Program-made: the position numbers and the translations under genes
Notes under the pieces: generated by a model
Seen by the model: only the letters and a program-made list of their open reading frames with translations
Told to the model about the DNA's origin: nothing
Databases searched by the model: none
Assembly: GCA_964058845.1 (NCBI GenBank)
Contig: CAXKVR010000066.1
Span: 124,001-188,000, forward strand
DNA length: 64,000 bases
Reading direction: 5' to 3'
Source: Carex sylvatica
Taxonomy: Eukaryota; Streptophyta; Magnoliopsida; Poales; Cyperaceae
Part shown: one piece after another, positions 34,979 to 47,314 of the stretch
Position numbering within the stretch: the first letter of the stretch is position 1
Layout of the letters: each line of letters begins with the position of its first letter

Positions 34979-35080
34979 GATTGGCTACTCTACTGACATA
35001 AGCATATGAGGGCATATGCTTATAAGTTATTTTTGTATTTTCTAAGTCTAAATAGTCGATCTGAAATCCTCAACATGTAT
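34979..35080 (+). mobile_element. Foldback element fragment F13
   Basis: GGATTGGCTACTCTACTGAC then a core-like TAAGTCTAAATAGTCGATCT. The rest is missing. Confidence 0.45.
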
Positions 35081-35291
35081 TTGAAAATATTGGCTTTTCT
35101 AAAGCAAGAGGAATATACATTTTGACAGCAATATCTATTTTTGCGTTTAATTTGTCGATAGATATGCGATGATTCACGTATACCATTGATATGTTGGTGG
35201 GAAAAATGCTCACAAGTGCGAGTCATACACATATAAATTAATTTGTAGGAAGTCCGTGTGTGACTTGATATATTTGTACGTAAATATTGAA

Positions 35292-35992
35292 TTTTTTTTT
35301 TTGAGAAAGTGAGTGTTATCCACCGATTTCATTAAGAAACCAAAATATCAAATGCTAAGAGCTCCAACTATCTAGAACTCAAGAGCATGTATACAAAAAG
35401 CATTGCAGAGAGCAATGATATATGAACAAAATAATAGCAACAGTAAGCATCAAAAGAGGAAACTATAACTACAAAGCAACAATAGCATCAAAACAATATT
35501 TTCTAAGCTAAAAAGTTATGTAAGTATTCAGCATATCTTCAGATTTTGGACCAGTCATGCATGGTTAAGCTATATAGCTTAGATTGTATCAAGCATATGG
35601 GTTGAACCGTTTGTTACCACTGGGGTGGGTGCCCCTAGTAACTCCTCGCCCTCAACTACTTCCTCTAGGAAATTGTCCTCTTCCTCTGAGAGAGGTAGAA
35701 GGTCCTGAGAGTAGTAAAGAACCTGTATTAGTGTTGGCACACCAAAAGCTGACAAGTGAAATAATCTTAGATCTACAGATTTCAGAGATGGCACACAACT
35801 GCTTAGAAAACAAATTTTGTTCCTTTCGAGCCAGATAATCCAAAGCACTGCTCCTCTAACAAATTCAACTAATGGAATGTGTTTTAAATGCATACATGCA
35901 TTAAGAAACCATATATCATCTATACAAGTGCCTATGAAATTGAAATTATTATGTGATTCAATCCATTTCCAAATAGAATTGGCAAAAGTACA
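35292..35992 (-). mobile_element. 5'-truncated LINE (701 bp) with 13-bp TSD
   Basis: TSD CGTAAATATTGAA at 35279-35291 and 35993-36005; the poly(A) tail shows as T's at 35292-35302. The minus strand reads the end of plant L1-type ORF2: VRGAVLWIIWLERNKICF, then an acidic tail (LPLSEEEDNFLEEVVEGEEL). The longest open piece is 35893-35579. Its upstream peptide aligns with the LINE at 45.4-46.8 kb. Confidence 0.85.
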
Positions 35993-36159
35993 CGTAAATA
36001 TTGAAATTTGATGTGTGACTTTTGCACAACGTTAATTTGATTTTTTTAAGTGTGATCATGTAAAAAGATTTTTTTTGTTTTTTAGTGTCAATGTGTCAAT
36101 CATGTAATTAATTCAAATTCTATTTTCATTAGTACGTACATACATTATGTAAGATGTTT

Positions 36160-36525
36160 TTTCATTCTCGAAAATCATTCGGCACAACTTATTAATAAGA
36201 ACTTAATTAACTTGATGAGGTTAACAATTTATTTTGAGGTAACAGTTGGCATTTATTTATATCTTTTATTTACAGTTTGATTGAGAAACTGAAAACTCAT
36301 GATAATGTTTTAGGTTAGAAACTGCAATAGTGTGGTTAAATGGAAAACTTGTGATAGAAATTAGTTCATCCTTTTATTTAAGAAATGAACCCCATATCAT
36401 TTCTGTGTGTAATTTCTAATGTTTTTTTTGTCTTCCAAGAAAAAGTGCCATATCATTCATGCGCTAGCTAGTTAATTAATTAAGATTTTGGAGAAGACTA
36501 AATAACATGTTATCTCTCAATTCTT
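36160..36525 (+). repeat. Polygalacturonase promoter-region repeat, copy 2 (attached to its gene)
   Basis: Same ordered motifs as the copy at 29395 (for example TTTTAGGTTAGAAACTGCAA, then ATTTAAGAAATGAACCCCAT). It runs straight into the polygalacturonase pseudogene. TATTTAA at about 36373 is a plausible TATA box. Confidence 0.85.
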
Positions 36526-37840
36526 ATGAAATTTAAAGAAATAATTGAGGCAGCAGAAAATGCGGCAAGGATATGTGAAGATGTTGGCACAGTTAGCATG
36601 TGCATTTTGTTATACGCAATTGATGTGATCACAAGCAGGCTGGCGGTGATCTCCTCTACTATTGGTATCTGTAACTATGACCTAGATGCAAATGGCGTTA
36701 CTGATGATAGCATGGTACTCCTTTCATCTTATTTGTGCATTTTCTTAGACTTTAATATGCTGAATTTCTTTTATGTACTTGGTTAATTTTAAAGGATAGA
36801 AATAAAATAGTATTGTAATGATGTTAGGCCTTCTTGGAAGCATGGAGAGCCACATCAGCATCAAGCAGTCATTCCAAGCTGCTCATTCCACCTGGAACCT
36901 ATTTTATCAACCCAGTCAAGTTCAGTGGTCCTTGTCCAATTGTTAACGCACTCACTGTCTATCAAGAGGTAATAGAGCCTAATTATATGATGAGACATAA
37001 TTTCTAATTGGAAGGATATTAGTGATCAATTAAGAAAATTTATGATTGATGCAACACAGGGATATATGAAGCCGGTGACTGACTTGAGCATGTGCGTGTC
37101 CGGAATTGATTGGGTGCAATTTGGAAATATGAACGGTCTAAGAATTACTGGAGGTGGGACCATCGACGGTCAGGGCGAATTCTCTTGGAGCTATGATTGA
37201 TGAATGCCCAAAAACAAAGTGTTGCAATGTTCTACCCACTGTAAGTATCTGATTCATGGATGTATATTTATAATACCTTTTATTTTGTTTGCGAAAGTAG
37301 AGGAATACATAATTTCATTTCTTGTCACTTAGAAATTTCAGATTTGTATATGTATGAATTCATGATTTTTTTTTCATTCAGTGATGTTTGTGAATTTAAA
37401 GAACACAATAATATACATGATAAACTCGGTATGAGATTGAAGTTTTTCCATGTCAGTGTGTTTCAGTGCAATACCTTTTACGTTAGCTAGCGAGATGTAC
37501 ATTGAGGCTTCGGTAGATAGCCCCAACACGAACAGCATCCACATCGAGCGTGGATCTAGTGTCACCATGCATCCATGATGTCATCGGCATGGGTGGCGAT
37601 TGCATCTCAATTGGACAGGCAGCATTGACATCCTCATCTCAATTATTACATGCATGTGGGCCCGGCCACGGCATCAGTGTTGGCAGTCTAATGGTTCGGG
37701 ACAGCACAAATGCACAATCACCATTACCATCACCATGACACCCATAAAGAATTGGCAGAACTCCCATGAAAACCTTTGCCATGGAGATAGGATACCCAAA
37801 ACTCTTTTTATCTATTTAATGATCAATGAATCTTTTTTTT
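36526..37840 (+). pseudogene. Polygalacturonase (GH28) pseudogene, exons 1-4
   Basis: GH28 enzymes cut polygalacturonan in the cell wall. Exon 1 (to 36714) has a degenerate signal-peptide-like stretch, then NYDLDANGVTDDS. Exon 2 (36828-36968) reads AFLEAWRATSAS then LLIPPGTYFINPVKFSGPCP. Exon 3 (37060-37240) reads WVQFGNMNGLRITGGGTIDG and has a one-base insertion near 37198, after which ECPKTKCCNVLPT continues in another frame. Exon 4 (from 37382) has FVNLKNTIIYMINS, KFFHVSVFQC, DSPNTNSIHIERGSSVT, GGDCISIG and CGPGHGISVGS in several frames. Of the catalytic motifs, NTD is NTN, the DD pair is GD, GHG is kept, and the RIK region is blurred (IKNWQNS). The last exon is missing. GT-AG sites remain at most junctions. 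Clearly dead; a family member of about 400 residues is expected. Confidence 0.88.
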
Positions 37841-38300
37841 ATTTTTTATTTATTTTTAATTTTAATTTTATCTCCGACTGTCCGTATGAATCAGCCTATT
37901 TACCTAAAAAATTTAATACTTTAATATAAACATGGATATGGCTTTTGAATACTTGATACGGCATACTCTGACACATATTTCTCTGCTCCGATGCTCCCTT
38001 TGTAGTGTAACTATATAAATTGTATAATTAATATAAGAAAAAACAATTTTGTCCTTTCCGTCTGCTAGAAGTCGTATAATACTATAATTGAATGAGAAAT
38101 AGCAATTATGTTCTTTCAATCTGAATTGAAGATTTCATAACGTTCAAAATAAATATTTTGGAATAATAGGGAAGATCTTTATCAAGTTCAGAGTTTAACT
38201 TTCAATCAATCGTCCGTTATCGCTTCCTGTAATATGCCCTTATTTAAAAGTTGATTTTAAAGTAGTTAATATGCCCATATATATTTGATTTTAATTAAAA
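37841..38300. other. Polygalacturonase intron remnant and spacer
   Basis: 37870-37915 (GTCCGTATGAATCAGCCTAT) matches 63650-63690, which precedes a last exon there, so this is the old last intron. The last exon itself is not found here. Confidence 0.5.
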
Positions 38301-38419
38301 TGAATTAATGAACAAACTTTCTAACTGAAGTCATAGATAATGAGTGGTGAGAACTCGACAAAATAGTTTTATGAAGATAATTTTGCATTTTCACAAGTGC
38401 GCACATGCATTATTTAATT

Positions 38420-38820
38420 AAGATATCTTTTAATTCCAGAAAATCATTCGGCTTAACTTGTAATTTATTAGAACTTTTGTAACTTGATGAGGTAATTGGT
38501 TACTGTTTAGTTGAGAAGTTGAAAAGTCATGATTCTGTTTTAGGTTAGAAACAACAATAATATGGTTAAATGGAATCCTGGTGCATGCGTTATGTGCGCG
38601 CGTTACATTTCAAAATCTTTGGCTATGATAATCTAAACCATGCAAACCTCAGGCAACCTTCTATTTAAAAAAATGAACTCCATATTATTTCTTCGTGTAA
38701 TTTCTAATGTTATTGATACTGGATAAAGTGTCATCTCGTTCATGTGCTGAGTTAATTAATTAAAATATTGGAGAAGACCAAATAACATTTTATCAATTCA
38801 TATTAAAACAAAAGAAATAA
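38420..38820 (+). repeat. Polygalacturonase promoter-region repeat, copy 3
   Basis: Matches copies at 29395, 36160 and 54285 (TCATGATTCTGTTTTAGG, then GAGAAGACCAAATAACAT). It contains an extra 60-70 bp near 38580-38650. No polygalacturonase exon follows. Confidence 0.85.
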
Positions 38821-40307
38821 CACTAATCAATCAATTAGTGGCTCCGGCCACCTACATAAACTTTGACAAACTCTGAGATGAAGATTATGTAAACAAAATT
38901 ATTTCATGTATTTAATAAATATATTATTTTTTTATCTGTATGAATGGCTTTTAATAAATGTGAATTTTCATGTCTGTGTAATGAATTTCACCAAGCTGTC
39001 AGAAATTATACTATATACAGCTGATTAAAAAGTAACTGAATTCATAAAAAAGGAGCGTCCTTGCGTTAATTAGAACCGTTTGTAAATGATCAGAATGTGT
39101 AAGATTAATTTGGCATTTATGGGGACTTCGATCTTTTGTTTTTTAACTTGTATTATAATATTTTCTCAACAATTCATTTTGGATGTAATTTTCTAATTTG
39201 CCAGGATGACTATGTTAAGCTTATGGTTACTTCAAAAAGAAAGACTAGATCATTGGTATATGAAAAATGATAAACACATATTGATTGCTTATGTAGAGAG
39301 CGGCCCACCAAATGCTCCTACCAAAAGATTTCTTGATGATTTAGAAAGATCAGATCTTTCAATTTTTTAAATAACTTTTTGCTTATTTGTAAAGTCTATT
39401 CAGCACAAATAATCACACGAAGTAACTCTCTAAATCTTACAAAAATAGACCTGGACGTGATCACAATATTTTAACCTCAAAATTAGATAAGTGAACAACT
39501 AGATTTATTTATGTTATTTCCAATTAATTTAGTTAATAATTTACAAGCTAAAGTAGAAGTCATGTTCTTTAAAGAAAACTATATATAAATCAGTATAATG
39601 ATTACCAAAATAATGTTTCGGAATAAAAAAAATATTTTCAATTAATACAATAGCAAGATTATATAAAAATATTGTACCACATACAATCAAATTTTAATCT
39701 TATATCCATAACATTAACTACACTCCACACTCAAATATCATGAATTCCTTATAGAACACCTCCATGCCTCGTATTGGTGTCGTGCGAAAAAAAAAATATA
39801 TATATATTTCTACCCACAACTCTCTTGAGAACCAATTCCATTGAAACTTTTTTGAAGCCTCCATATATAGATTATTTGTGAATCTTATTATGTTTTTTAC
39901 ATGAAATATATTATTACAAAGATAATTTTTTCGGAGGTTTTTAAACTCCACCAAAGTATCTGACATATGGTTTCAACAAATGAACTTGATAAAAAATGCT
40001 ACATATGCTTTCATTTTTGACATATGGTTTCAACAAACTTCTTGTATATGATGTAAATCAACTTGACAATTAAAAATGAATGATTTGTACAAATAGAGAG
40101 ATCGTTTATCAATACAAGAAGTGCACGTTCTTTACTTCTTTTGATAAATTCTTAATATATTTCCAAAAAGGTTCATGAAAAATAATAATGTCTGCACAAT
40201 GTGTCCTCATGAAGTATGAATTTCCAATATTTTCTATCAATATGGGAAGTTAAAATTTATTGATTATAATTTTATTTTATTATCTTATTAATAAATAAAT
40301 ATAATTT
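38821..40307. repeat. Polygalacturonase-locus block 3
   Basis: 38960-39070 (GAATTTCACCAAGCTGTCA) pairs with 53480-53590, 39640-39960 with 45090-45420, and 40070-40140 with 47230-47280. A minus-strand frame at 39718-39966 lies in the shared text, is broken in the other copy, and has no recognised domain. Confidence 0.55.
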
Positions 40308-40704
40308 TAAAAAGAGGAGAGATCCACTTACACCCTTTTTTGATTGCGTCAGATTACACCCTACATTTTTAAAGTCCAAAAAGCTGATCTAAATCATTCA
40401 ACATGATGGATATATTAAAATGTGCTTGCAGATTAAATTTTACATTTTTTTTAATTTTTTTTTTACATTTTTATTAAGATGAGTACAAAAATTCAATGAT
40501 CTGAAAACAACAATTATGTAAAATACGGATGTAAATAGTAAGAAAACTCAAAAAAAAAAATGGATGATCTACAAGCAACATTTTAATATATCCATCATGT
40601 TGAACGATTTGGAACGACTGTTTGGACTTTGAAAACTTTAAAAATATAGAGTGCAATTCAGTGTCACCAAAAAAGGATGTAAGTTGATCCCTCCTCTTTT
40701 AAAA
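40308..40704. mobile_element. Foldback element F14
   Basis: Outer arms AGAGGAGAGATCCACTTACA and TGTAAGTTGATCCCTCCTCT. The core TGTGCTTGCAGATTAAAT and its inverse tie it to the 24-35 kb family, but without (TA)n flanks. Confidence 0.75.
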
Positions 40705-41392
40705 TTTAATAGTTGGAATGGAATCTAAATTTTATATAAGACATAAATTTAATAGTTGGAATGGAATATAATTTATAGAACTTGGAGATTCATAGAGAAA
40801 AGATTATCATTGAACAGATCTTATCCAAAGCCCAATTACATCTGCTAGATCCGTATCAAGGATTTCCTGCAGATGGACTTTGTACAACCCAAATCTAAAC
40901 TGTTCGTTGAATCTACACGTCCGCACAAATCACGACATTGATCGGACAGTTTAGACCTGACATTAAAATGAATACTTTGTAAATCCTTTCCAATTCAAAA
41001 ACCTAAAGATATCTTGTCATCTCAACCTTAACCCTACAAAAAATCTCGACATTTTATCGAGTGTATCATCTCCACCACGCATCCAGACAAGCAGAGACAA
41101 AGAACTTTTATAGAATTGAACCAATGTAGAGAAGCCTTGGAGTTGCAAGGAGAAATGAGATAAACAAAGATTGGTCGATGATGGATACAAATAATTGCGA
41201 GCAACCTCTTTTCGGCACAAGTAATCACATGAAATAAGTCGCTAAAATCAAAATTCTTACCAAAATAGTTATGTGATGTGATATTGGTATCATATTAATA
41301 GTTGTGTGATATTGGCATCATATTAATCTCAAAATTAGATAAATTAGTCAACAACTAAGATTTTATTTATGTTATCTAGCTTCATTTAGTTT
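40705..41392. other. Gene-free stretch
   Basis: Only overlapping minus-strand frames near 41017-41228 with no recognised feature. The flanks belong to polygalacturonase block 3. Confidence 0.35.
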
Positions 41393-41655
41393 TTTTTTTT
41401 TTTTTTTTTAAAACCATGTAGTGATTATCAGGTGTACATAATTTAAATGTGTTTACAACTATAATAGATCTACAATAAAGCTAAAAACCACTCGATTCGT
41501 CCAGCACCCGTACTCTTTCTTCTGCATGTTAGCTATAGTTTTGTCTCTTCTATAACCTCCCTTGCCAGCAACCAATGTGGCTTCATCTTTTGTCAGAAGA
41601 TCCTCTCATTCCTCTGCTTTCACAATCCCCACAACACTGCCATAAATCTAGTCAT
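41393..41655 (-). mobile_element. 5'-truncated LINE tail
   Basis: TSD TCATTTAGTT at 41383-41392 and 41656-41665; poly(T) to about 41412 marks the 3' end on the minus strand. The minus-strand peptide AVLWGL-KQRNERIF is the conserved end of plant LINE reverse transcriptase. Confidence 0.75.
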
Positions 41656-42121
41656 TCATTTAGTTAACTTAATAATATTACAAGCAAAAAGAAGGATGTT
41701 ATGCTCTTTAATTAGACAGAAATAAAAGAGTATAAAGCAATGTAACAATTAAAAAAAATACATTGAACTAGTACAACTTTGTAGACTTGTCTAGGTTCAT
41801 TTGTGCAAAAGAATATAAAATTTGGTAATTGTTAGATACACTTCTAGAAATTAATGTGTTATGAGTTTTCTCCATCATCACATATTAAATTCTCACATTC
41901 ACTTGTCGAAAAGAATAGAAAATTTGATATTCTAATTGGTTTTCATTGCATTTTAACATGTAAGTGAAATATCACCTCATGGTTTTGTGACACACTTCTG
42001 ATAAGAGTTTACTTATGTTACAATAAAATAACTATTTATTAGATATGAAACTTCAAATGAATGATGTCACACATCACATGCATGATTTTACAATGTTAAC
42101 TTTGGATTCATTGCTAAATTG

Positions 42122-43772
42122 CATGGTTCCGGAAATCGGAATCGGAATCGAAATCGGATTTTTGACCGCCGAGTCAGAATCGGAAGAATCGGATCGATAA
42201 CTCGGGTATTTTTGGTAGAAGCCTTGTTTTGTAGCAATAAAATAGAAAACAATTGATAAAAATAATTTGTAAAAAAACTATGTTAATTAAGACAATATTA
42301 CACTCACATAGTCCACTAATAATATAATCTATTACAAACATTACAAATAGAACACACTTTTATTACCAGAAGCTATGCCGAGCTGGCTGGATCATCTCAT
42401 CGTCCTCTGTATTAAAATACGAATGAAAGAAATATACATTTACATGGAACTTTTACAATGCATCAAATTTAATAATTTTATTTAGTTAGTACATTTGACA
42501 AGACTATTTAATTTTATTCAATATATTGTATTTACTGTTATATTCTAAAATTTTAAAACATGATTTATTGCTAAACTGATCTTTGAACTAAATAAAATTT
42601 TCTAACTAAATTAATGACAGATCAGAATTATCTAATTAATCTGAAATGATTTAAAATTTAAAATATAAACAAAATATGATATTATGTATATTAAAAATAT
42701 TATTATTATTATAGACCTAAAATAATTTTTATAATTACTAGCGAAAATTCATTACCAGACGTAAGATTTAGAAAAAAAAAGTAAAAAACAAAATAAAATG
42801 ATATGATTCGTATAAATAAATAAAATATAATAATTGAACAGATAAATATTTATATAAAAACATACATGATTAATATCGAATCATTCGAGATTATAGTTGA
42901 GATTAAATATGTAAAATATTTGAAAAACATAATATTATAAAATTTATAAATATCGATTTATTATAAATTCTAGAAGTATGGTTAAATAAATATTTATATA
43001 CGTATATATATTCTAATCGATTCGAATTTGTTAAACAAACTTGATATTTAAAGGAGACTTAATGTTAATAAACAAACTTTATTTTGATACTATTCCCTTT
43101 GCTTCCCGTCAGAATGAATTCACACCATATAAAACCATGTATGAATATTTGTTTCTTTTGAAAAAATCTCAACCGTTCATTGTTCAATCAGCACAAATCT
43201 CAAGGCTTGTTTCAAATTAAAGAATTGAAATTAATCAGATCTAATTTTCAGTTCGGGTCCGCCCAAATGCCTTAACCCGGTCAATTATTTTAACCATTGG
43301 ATTACATCTAGCACAAATCCTGAAGCAATATCATCCTTTGATCTTTGAAAACATTTGAAATTGGAAAGTTAACTCCATTTAATAAAAATTACGGGTCCAC
43401 AGATCCTCTCCCTCTCTTCGTTCTTCTTCTCTGTTTCGCAAGGAGGCAAAGCCTCGCTCTCCCTCTCTTCTGTCTCTTCTCCCTCTCTTCTCTCCCTCTC
43501 CCACCCAATTTTCTGCACCGCCTACGAGAATCGGACAAAATTCGGCTCAATTCGGACAAAACTCGCACAGGTTAGTGAGAATCGGACAAAACTCGGACAA
43601 AACTCAGTTGACTCGACTGACTTGGCCGGAAAAATCAGAAAACTCGGCTGACTCGGCACTGTTCATCCGAGTTTTTCTGAGAAACTCGCACAGGCGCGAG
43701 AATTGGGTAAAACTCGGCTCGTTCCGGTCCGATTCCGAGTTGACTAGGAATCGGCCAATTTCCGGAACCATG
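42122..43772. mobile_element. hAT-like non-autonomous element (1651 bp) with 8-bp TSD
   Basis: TSD CTAAATTG at 42114-42121 and 43773-43780. Inverted termini are CATGGTTCCGGAAATCGG and CCGGAACCATG. Subterminal zones are full of AATCGG / ACTCGG motifs on both sides, as in hAT elements. The block at 27180-27240 lacks it, giving the empty site. The right half (43380-43560) carries a CT-rich leader-like stretch and short frames of no known domain, perhaps captured sequence. No transposase. Confidence 0.85.
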
Positions 43773-44213
43773 CTAAATTGTGAGAAAGTAATGTAATTAT
43801 TGTGATAATTAGTGTCATTAAATACTTGTGACTAGGTATTATGATAATTAGTGTCATTAAAAACTTGTGAACCTGCAATTCTCTCCTTAATTAAAATAGT
43901 AAACGATGGTAATTAGATCATAATGCGGTTTCAATACTTGCTACTTTATTCATTTCTTCCTGTCTAACCTGCATAATTTTCATGCGCTGATTGAATTAAA
44001 AAAAAAAGTTCAGGGACTTAATTATTGAACAAAATCCAATAATTCCGAAACCAAAACAAAAATTTCTCAATTTTATATGCAATTGTGCCTCAGTTATTCC
44101 TTAATTAAAACTAATTTAGCCTCGATTTATCAGTTTATCAATCAAGAACTATAAAGTATAGAATCGAAAATGGGAAAGAAACAAAAAATGGCTTCAATAA
44201 ACAAACCATGGAT
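43773..44213. repeat. Polygalacturonase block 3, continued
   Basis: 43780-43930 pairs with 27205-27320 (CTCTCCTTAATTAAAAT). Within it GTGATAATTAGTGTCATTAA is duplicated in tandem at about 43801 and 43840. No gene. Confidence 0.6.
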
Positions 44214-44680
44214 GTTTCTAATCTGACTCAGGTAGGCACTTTAACTCTGTTAGGTTGAAGCATCCAAGAGGAGGAAAATTCCCAGGCTTCGGAGGAAGAA
44301 CCTGGATCCGCAAGAATGGACCTGTCATATTACCTGAGAGACGGGGCTGAATCCAGTGAATCTGGCTCTGACAACTACCTTTCATTTTCTGATGATTACA
44401 TATCTTGCTCAACTGGTTTCAGTGATGAGAACTTCTATTTCTAGTACTTAGTATTACTTAGTTTCTATCATATGCCATTTTACCTAGCCGGTTGTTGCTA
44501 TTATCCAACTCTTAAAACTTTGTTTGGTTTAGTGTGTTGTAAGGGTCAATGCAGTAGTAGCTATAAACTGCCTTTTGTCTTTTTTTGGTTATGAACAAAC
44601 AAGCCTTGTAATATTGTATGACTGGTTGCGTTTCAATATGAAACAAGTGGGAATACCCACTTTTGTTAAAAAAAAAAATA
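44214..44680 (+). mobile_element. 5'-truncated LINE tail
   Basis: It holds the acidic C-terminal tail of ORF2 (EPGSARMDLSYYLRDGAESS, ending DENFYF-stop at about 44442) and a 3' UTR ending ATGAAACAAGTGGGAATACC-ACTTTTGTT plus poly(A). The tail resembles that of the LINE ending at 46806. A degenerate TSD (ATAAACAAACCA versus ATAAACCAACCA) is likely, so the left boundary is approximate. Confidence 0.65.
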
Positions 44681-44699
44681 AACCAACCAGAATGGATAA

Positions 44700-45440
44700 A
44701 TATCATTTGGTGATCTCATGCTTTTCTTCTGGACATGATTCAAATTTATAATTAGTAATTAATATCAGAAATGAAAATTCATAATTTTTCAGGGAATTAA
44801 AAAAGTGATTTCCTTTTAAAGAAATTAAGCTTGTTAATTATGAATATTCTCACACATTCCAGAAATTGAAAAATATACTTCCACGTTGGATTACAAATTA
44901 GAATACAAAGTCCGATGTAGGTTATATTCTTCCCCACAACTTTTAACAATTTCATGACTCAACTTTGTTAAAAGTTAGTATTGTAAAATAAGGAAAATGA
45001 TATATATACATATATATTAAAATTGACATGGCATATGTGAACACTTTTAAACTTCCATAGTGTATTTGCATGAAATTACCTGTGAAGTACTTTAGTCTCA
45101 ATTGATACAATAGCAAGATAATTAAAAAACTTGTACGTACATACAATTGTTATCCATATTCAATAACTAAACTCCAAACTCAAATATTATAAACACTGTA
45201 TTGAAACATGCATGCCTAACATCATTGTAGTGCAAAGAATTAACTTCCTTCCACTCCTGTAATGTTTGTCATGACAGAAGTTTGATTGATCCATAACTAG
45301 CTCGACACACAATGCCATGGTGACTTCAATCTAGCCTCCCCATATAAAATTGTTTGTGAACTTTATAATTTATTTTACATCAACTACATACTCAGCAAGG
45401 TAAATCTTAATTAGGGAAATATGATCTCAATGGTTTAGAT
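44700..45440. repeat. Polygalacturonase block 4, first part
   Basis: 45090-45420 (GATACAATAGCAAGATAATT onward) is a diverged copy of 39640-39960. No frame survives in both. Confidence 0.55.
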
Positions 45441-46806
45441 TTTAATAGATTTTCATCTTTTTGATCTAGTATTTTAAATCTTACTCAAATATTTGATATA
45501 TGTATTAGTAGGGTTGTAGGCGATGGTTCCAATACTTCTTTTTGATTCGATAGATGACATGGCAATGACAGTTGTGCTTTATATTGTTCTTTTTCTAATA
45601 TTTTTAGAATCATTTCTAACCCTAATATCACTGTAGCATATGTGTTCACTAATTTTTCCTTATCATTTCAATTTAATAGGCAATTAATTGATATTATATT
45701 TTCTGAATGGTTGCAACTTCTAGGTCTTTTCTCTTCTTATTCATTAGATTCATCATGTCCTGATAGAATATTATGGAGATGAAATTCGTCTGGTCTTTTT
45801 ATTGTAAAGTCTCTTTATAAATGGTTGTCCTTTAGAGGTGTTCCAACTAGAATTTACAATACTCTTTGGAAGGAAAATATTACACTTAAGATTAAGCTTT
45901 TTGTTTGATTACTTAGGCAAAATAAAATCATTACTAAATGTAATTTACAATCAAGGAGTTGGTATAGTAATGTTGATTGTGTTTTCTGTGATGTCCCAGA
46001 AACTGTCGATTACCTCTTTTTTGTTACTTGTCATTTTATTTCATCTTTATAGTCTTGGATTGGTAACCATAACAACTTTCTTTTTAATTATACCCAGGTG
46101 TCTGATCTTTGGTATTTTGATTATTGGATTCCATTAAAGCATTCACTACTAGTGGAATTGATTAGAGCTGCAACTCTTTGAATTGTATGGTTAACACGAA
46201 ATAATATTTGTTTTCAAAATTCTTCTATACCTTGTATTAGGTCTATAGCTGCTTCTATTATTTCTTTAACTTTGTTTTGGTGTAAGTCGCGATTAGATAA
46301 TTCTTATTTCAAGTTATTTATGATTATGTCTTTTGATGTTTCTTCTTTGCCTCAGATATGCCATCTGATAGTATTATCCGACACAGATGTATAGGACCAG
46401 GATAGCTCCCCGCTGGATTCAGAGGAGAACCCTAGTCTTGGTCTAGAAGGGTTGGACCTCACTGATTATTTGAGTGACAGAGTAGTTATTGATGCTATTA
46501 ATTGTGCTGCTGGCCTTCTGCCTAGTATTTCATCTTCATCAACTAGTGTCTCCTCTTCTAGTGTTATAACCATTTCTGATTTCATTTAGTATTACTATTT
46601 CATGTTATGCTAGTATGTTTTTGTTGTTAGTCTATGGTGTTAGATGCTATTTTGGTACTGTTATTTTGATTCTTGGTTAGACTTTTTTTGATTGTTAGGT
46701 ATCGATGGATTGTATGCTAGCGCTTTATTTTGAACCTGTTGTATGAACTCTTTTGTTTCGTAATGAAACCGGTGATAAAATACCACTTTTATCAAAAAAA
46801 AAAAAA
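45440..46806 (+). mobile_element. 5'-truncated LINE, zf-RVT end of ORF2
   Basis: The plus strand reads, with several stops and frameshifts, VGDGSNTSF, then KSLYKWLSFRGVPTRIYNTL, NKIITKCNLQSRSW, CVFCDVPETVDYLFFVTCHF, IVWLTRNNICF and an acidic tail (LGLEGLDLTDYLSD). This is the reverse-transcriptase zinc-binding region found at the end of plant L1 ORF2. The 3' UTR ends GATAAAATACCACTTTTATC plus a poly(A) run to 46806. The start is approximate. Confidence 0.85.
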
Positions 46807-47314
46807 TGTTCAATATACCAAATGAGAAAACGAGATCAGAGAAGAAATACGGGTCAACAAGATCAGTAAACGGCATTGCTACATAATACTTTTCCTTCTT
46901 GATCAGGAAGTGAAACGGTTTGGTATTGAACTCTTAAACGAACATAGAATTATCGTCAGCCAAGAGAATCATATTAATATAACATAATAGAACCACCAAA
47001 TTTGTGCATTTTCAGTTTTCTCCATCATCCTAGATTTTAATCTCACATAAACTTGTGCAAAAATTAGAAAATTTAATATTAAAATTAGTTCTCATTGCAT
47101 TGGTAATTATCAGTTCATATCTTGTTGCATACACTTTCAATATGACTTTACTTATTTTACAATAAAATTACTATTTATTAGCTAGAGTTTATAGATGAAA
47201 CTTTAAATGCATGGTTTTACAATTCAAAAAGAATGATTTGGACAAATGGAGGGAACATTTATCAATACGAGAAGTAGTGGGTGTCCAATTCATAAGGATA
47301 ATAATTTTTTGGAG
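46807..47314. repeat. Polygalacturonase block 4, second part
   Basis: 47100-47280 (CATTGGTAATTATCAGTTCA, then AATGATTTGGACAAATGGAG) pairs with parts of 27060-27180, 41990-42090 and 40070-40140. No gene. Confidence 0.5.

Noticed and set aside
35584..35838. 84-codon plus-strand frame and a 63-codon minus frame
   Set aside because: Antisense and alternate-frame shadows of the LINE ORF2 tail.
39718..39966. 82-codon minus-strand frame in a polygalacturonase block
   Set aside because: Its paralog at 45090-45420 has stops and indels in the same frame, so the frame is not maintained.
43345..43796. Two adjoining plus-strand frames
   Set aside because: The second consists of repeated ACTCGG/AATCGG motifs of the hAT subterminal zone. 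The first has only a CT-rich leader-like composition. No domain, no splice support.
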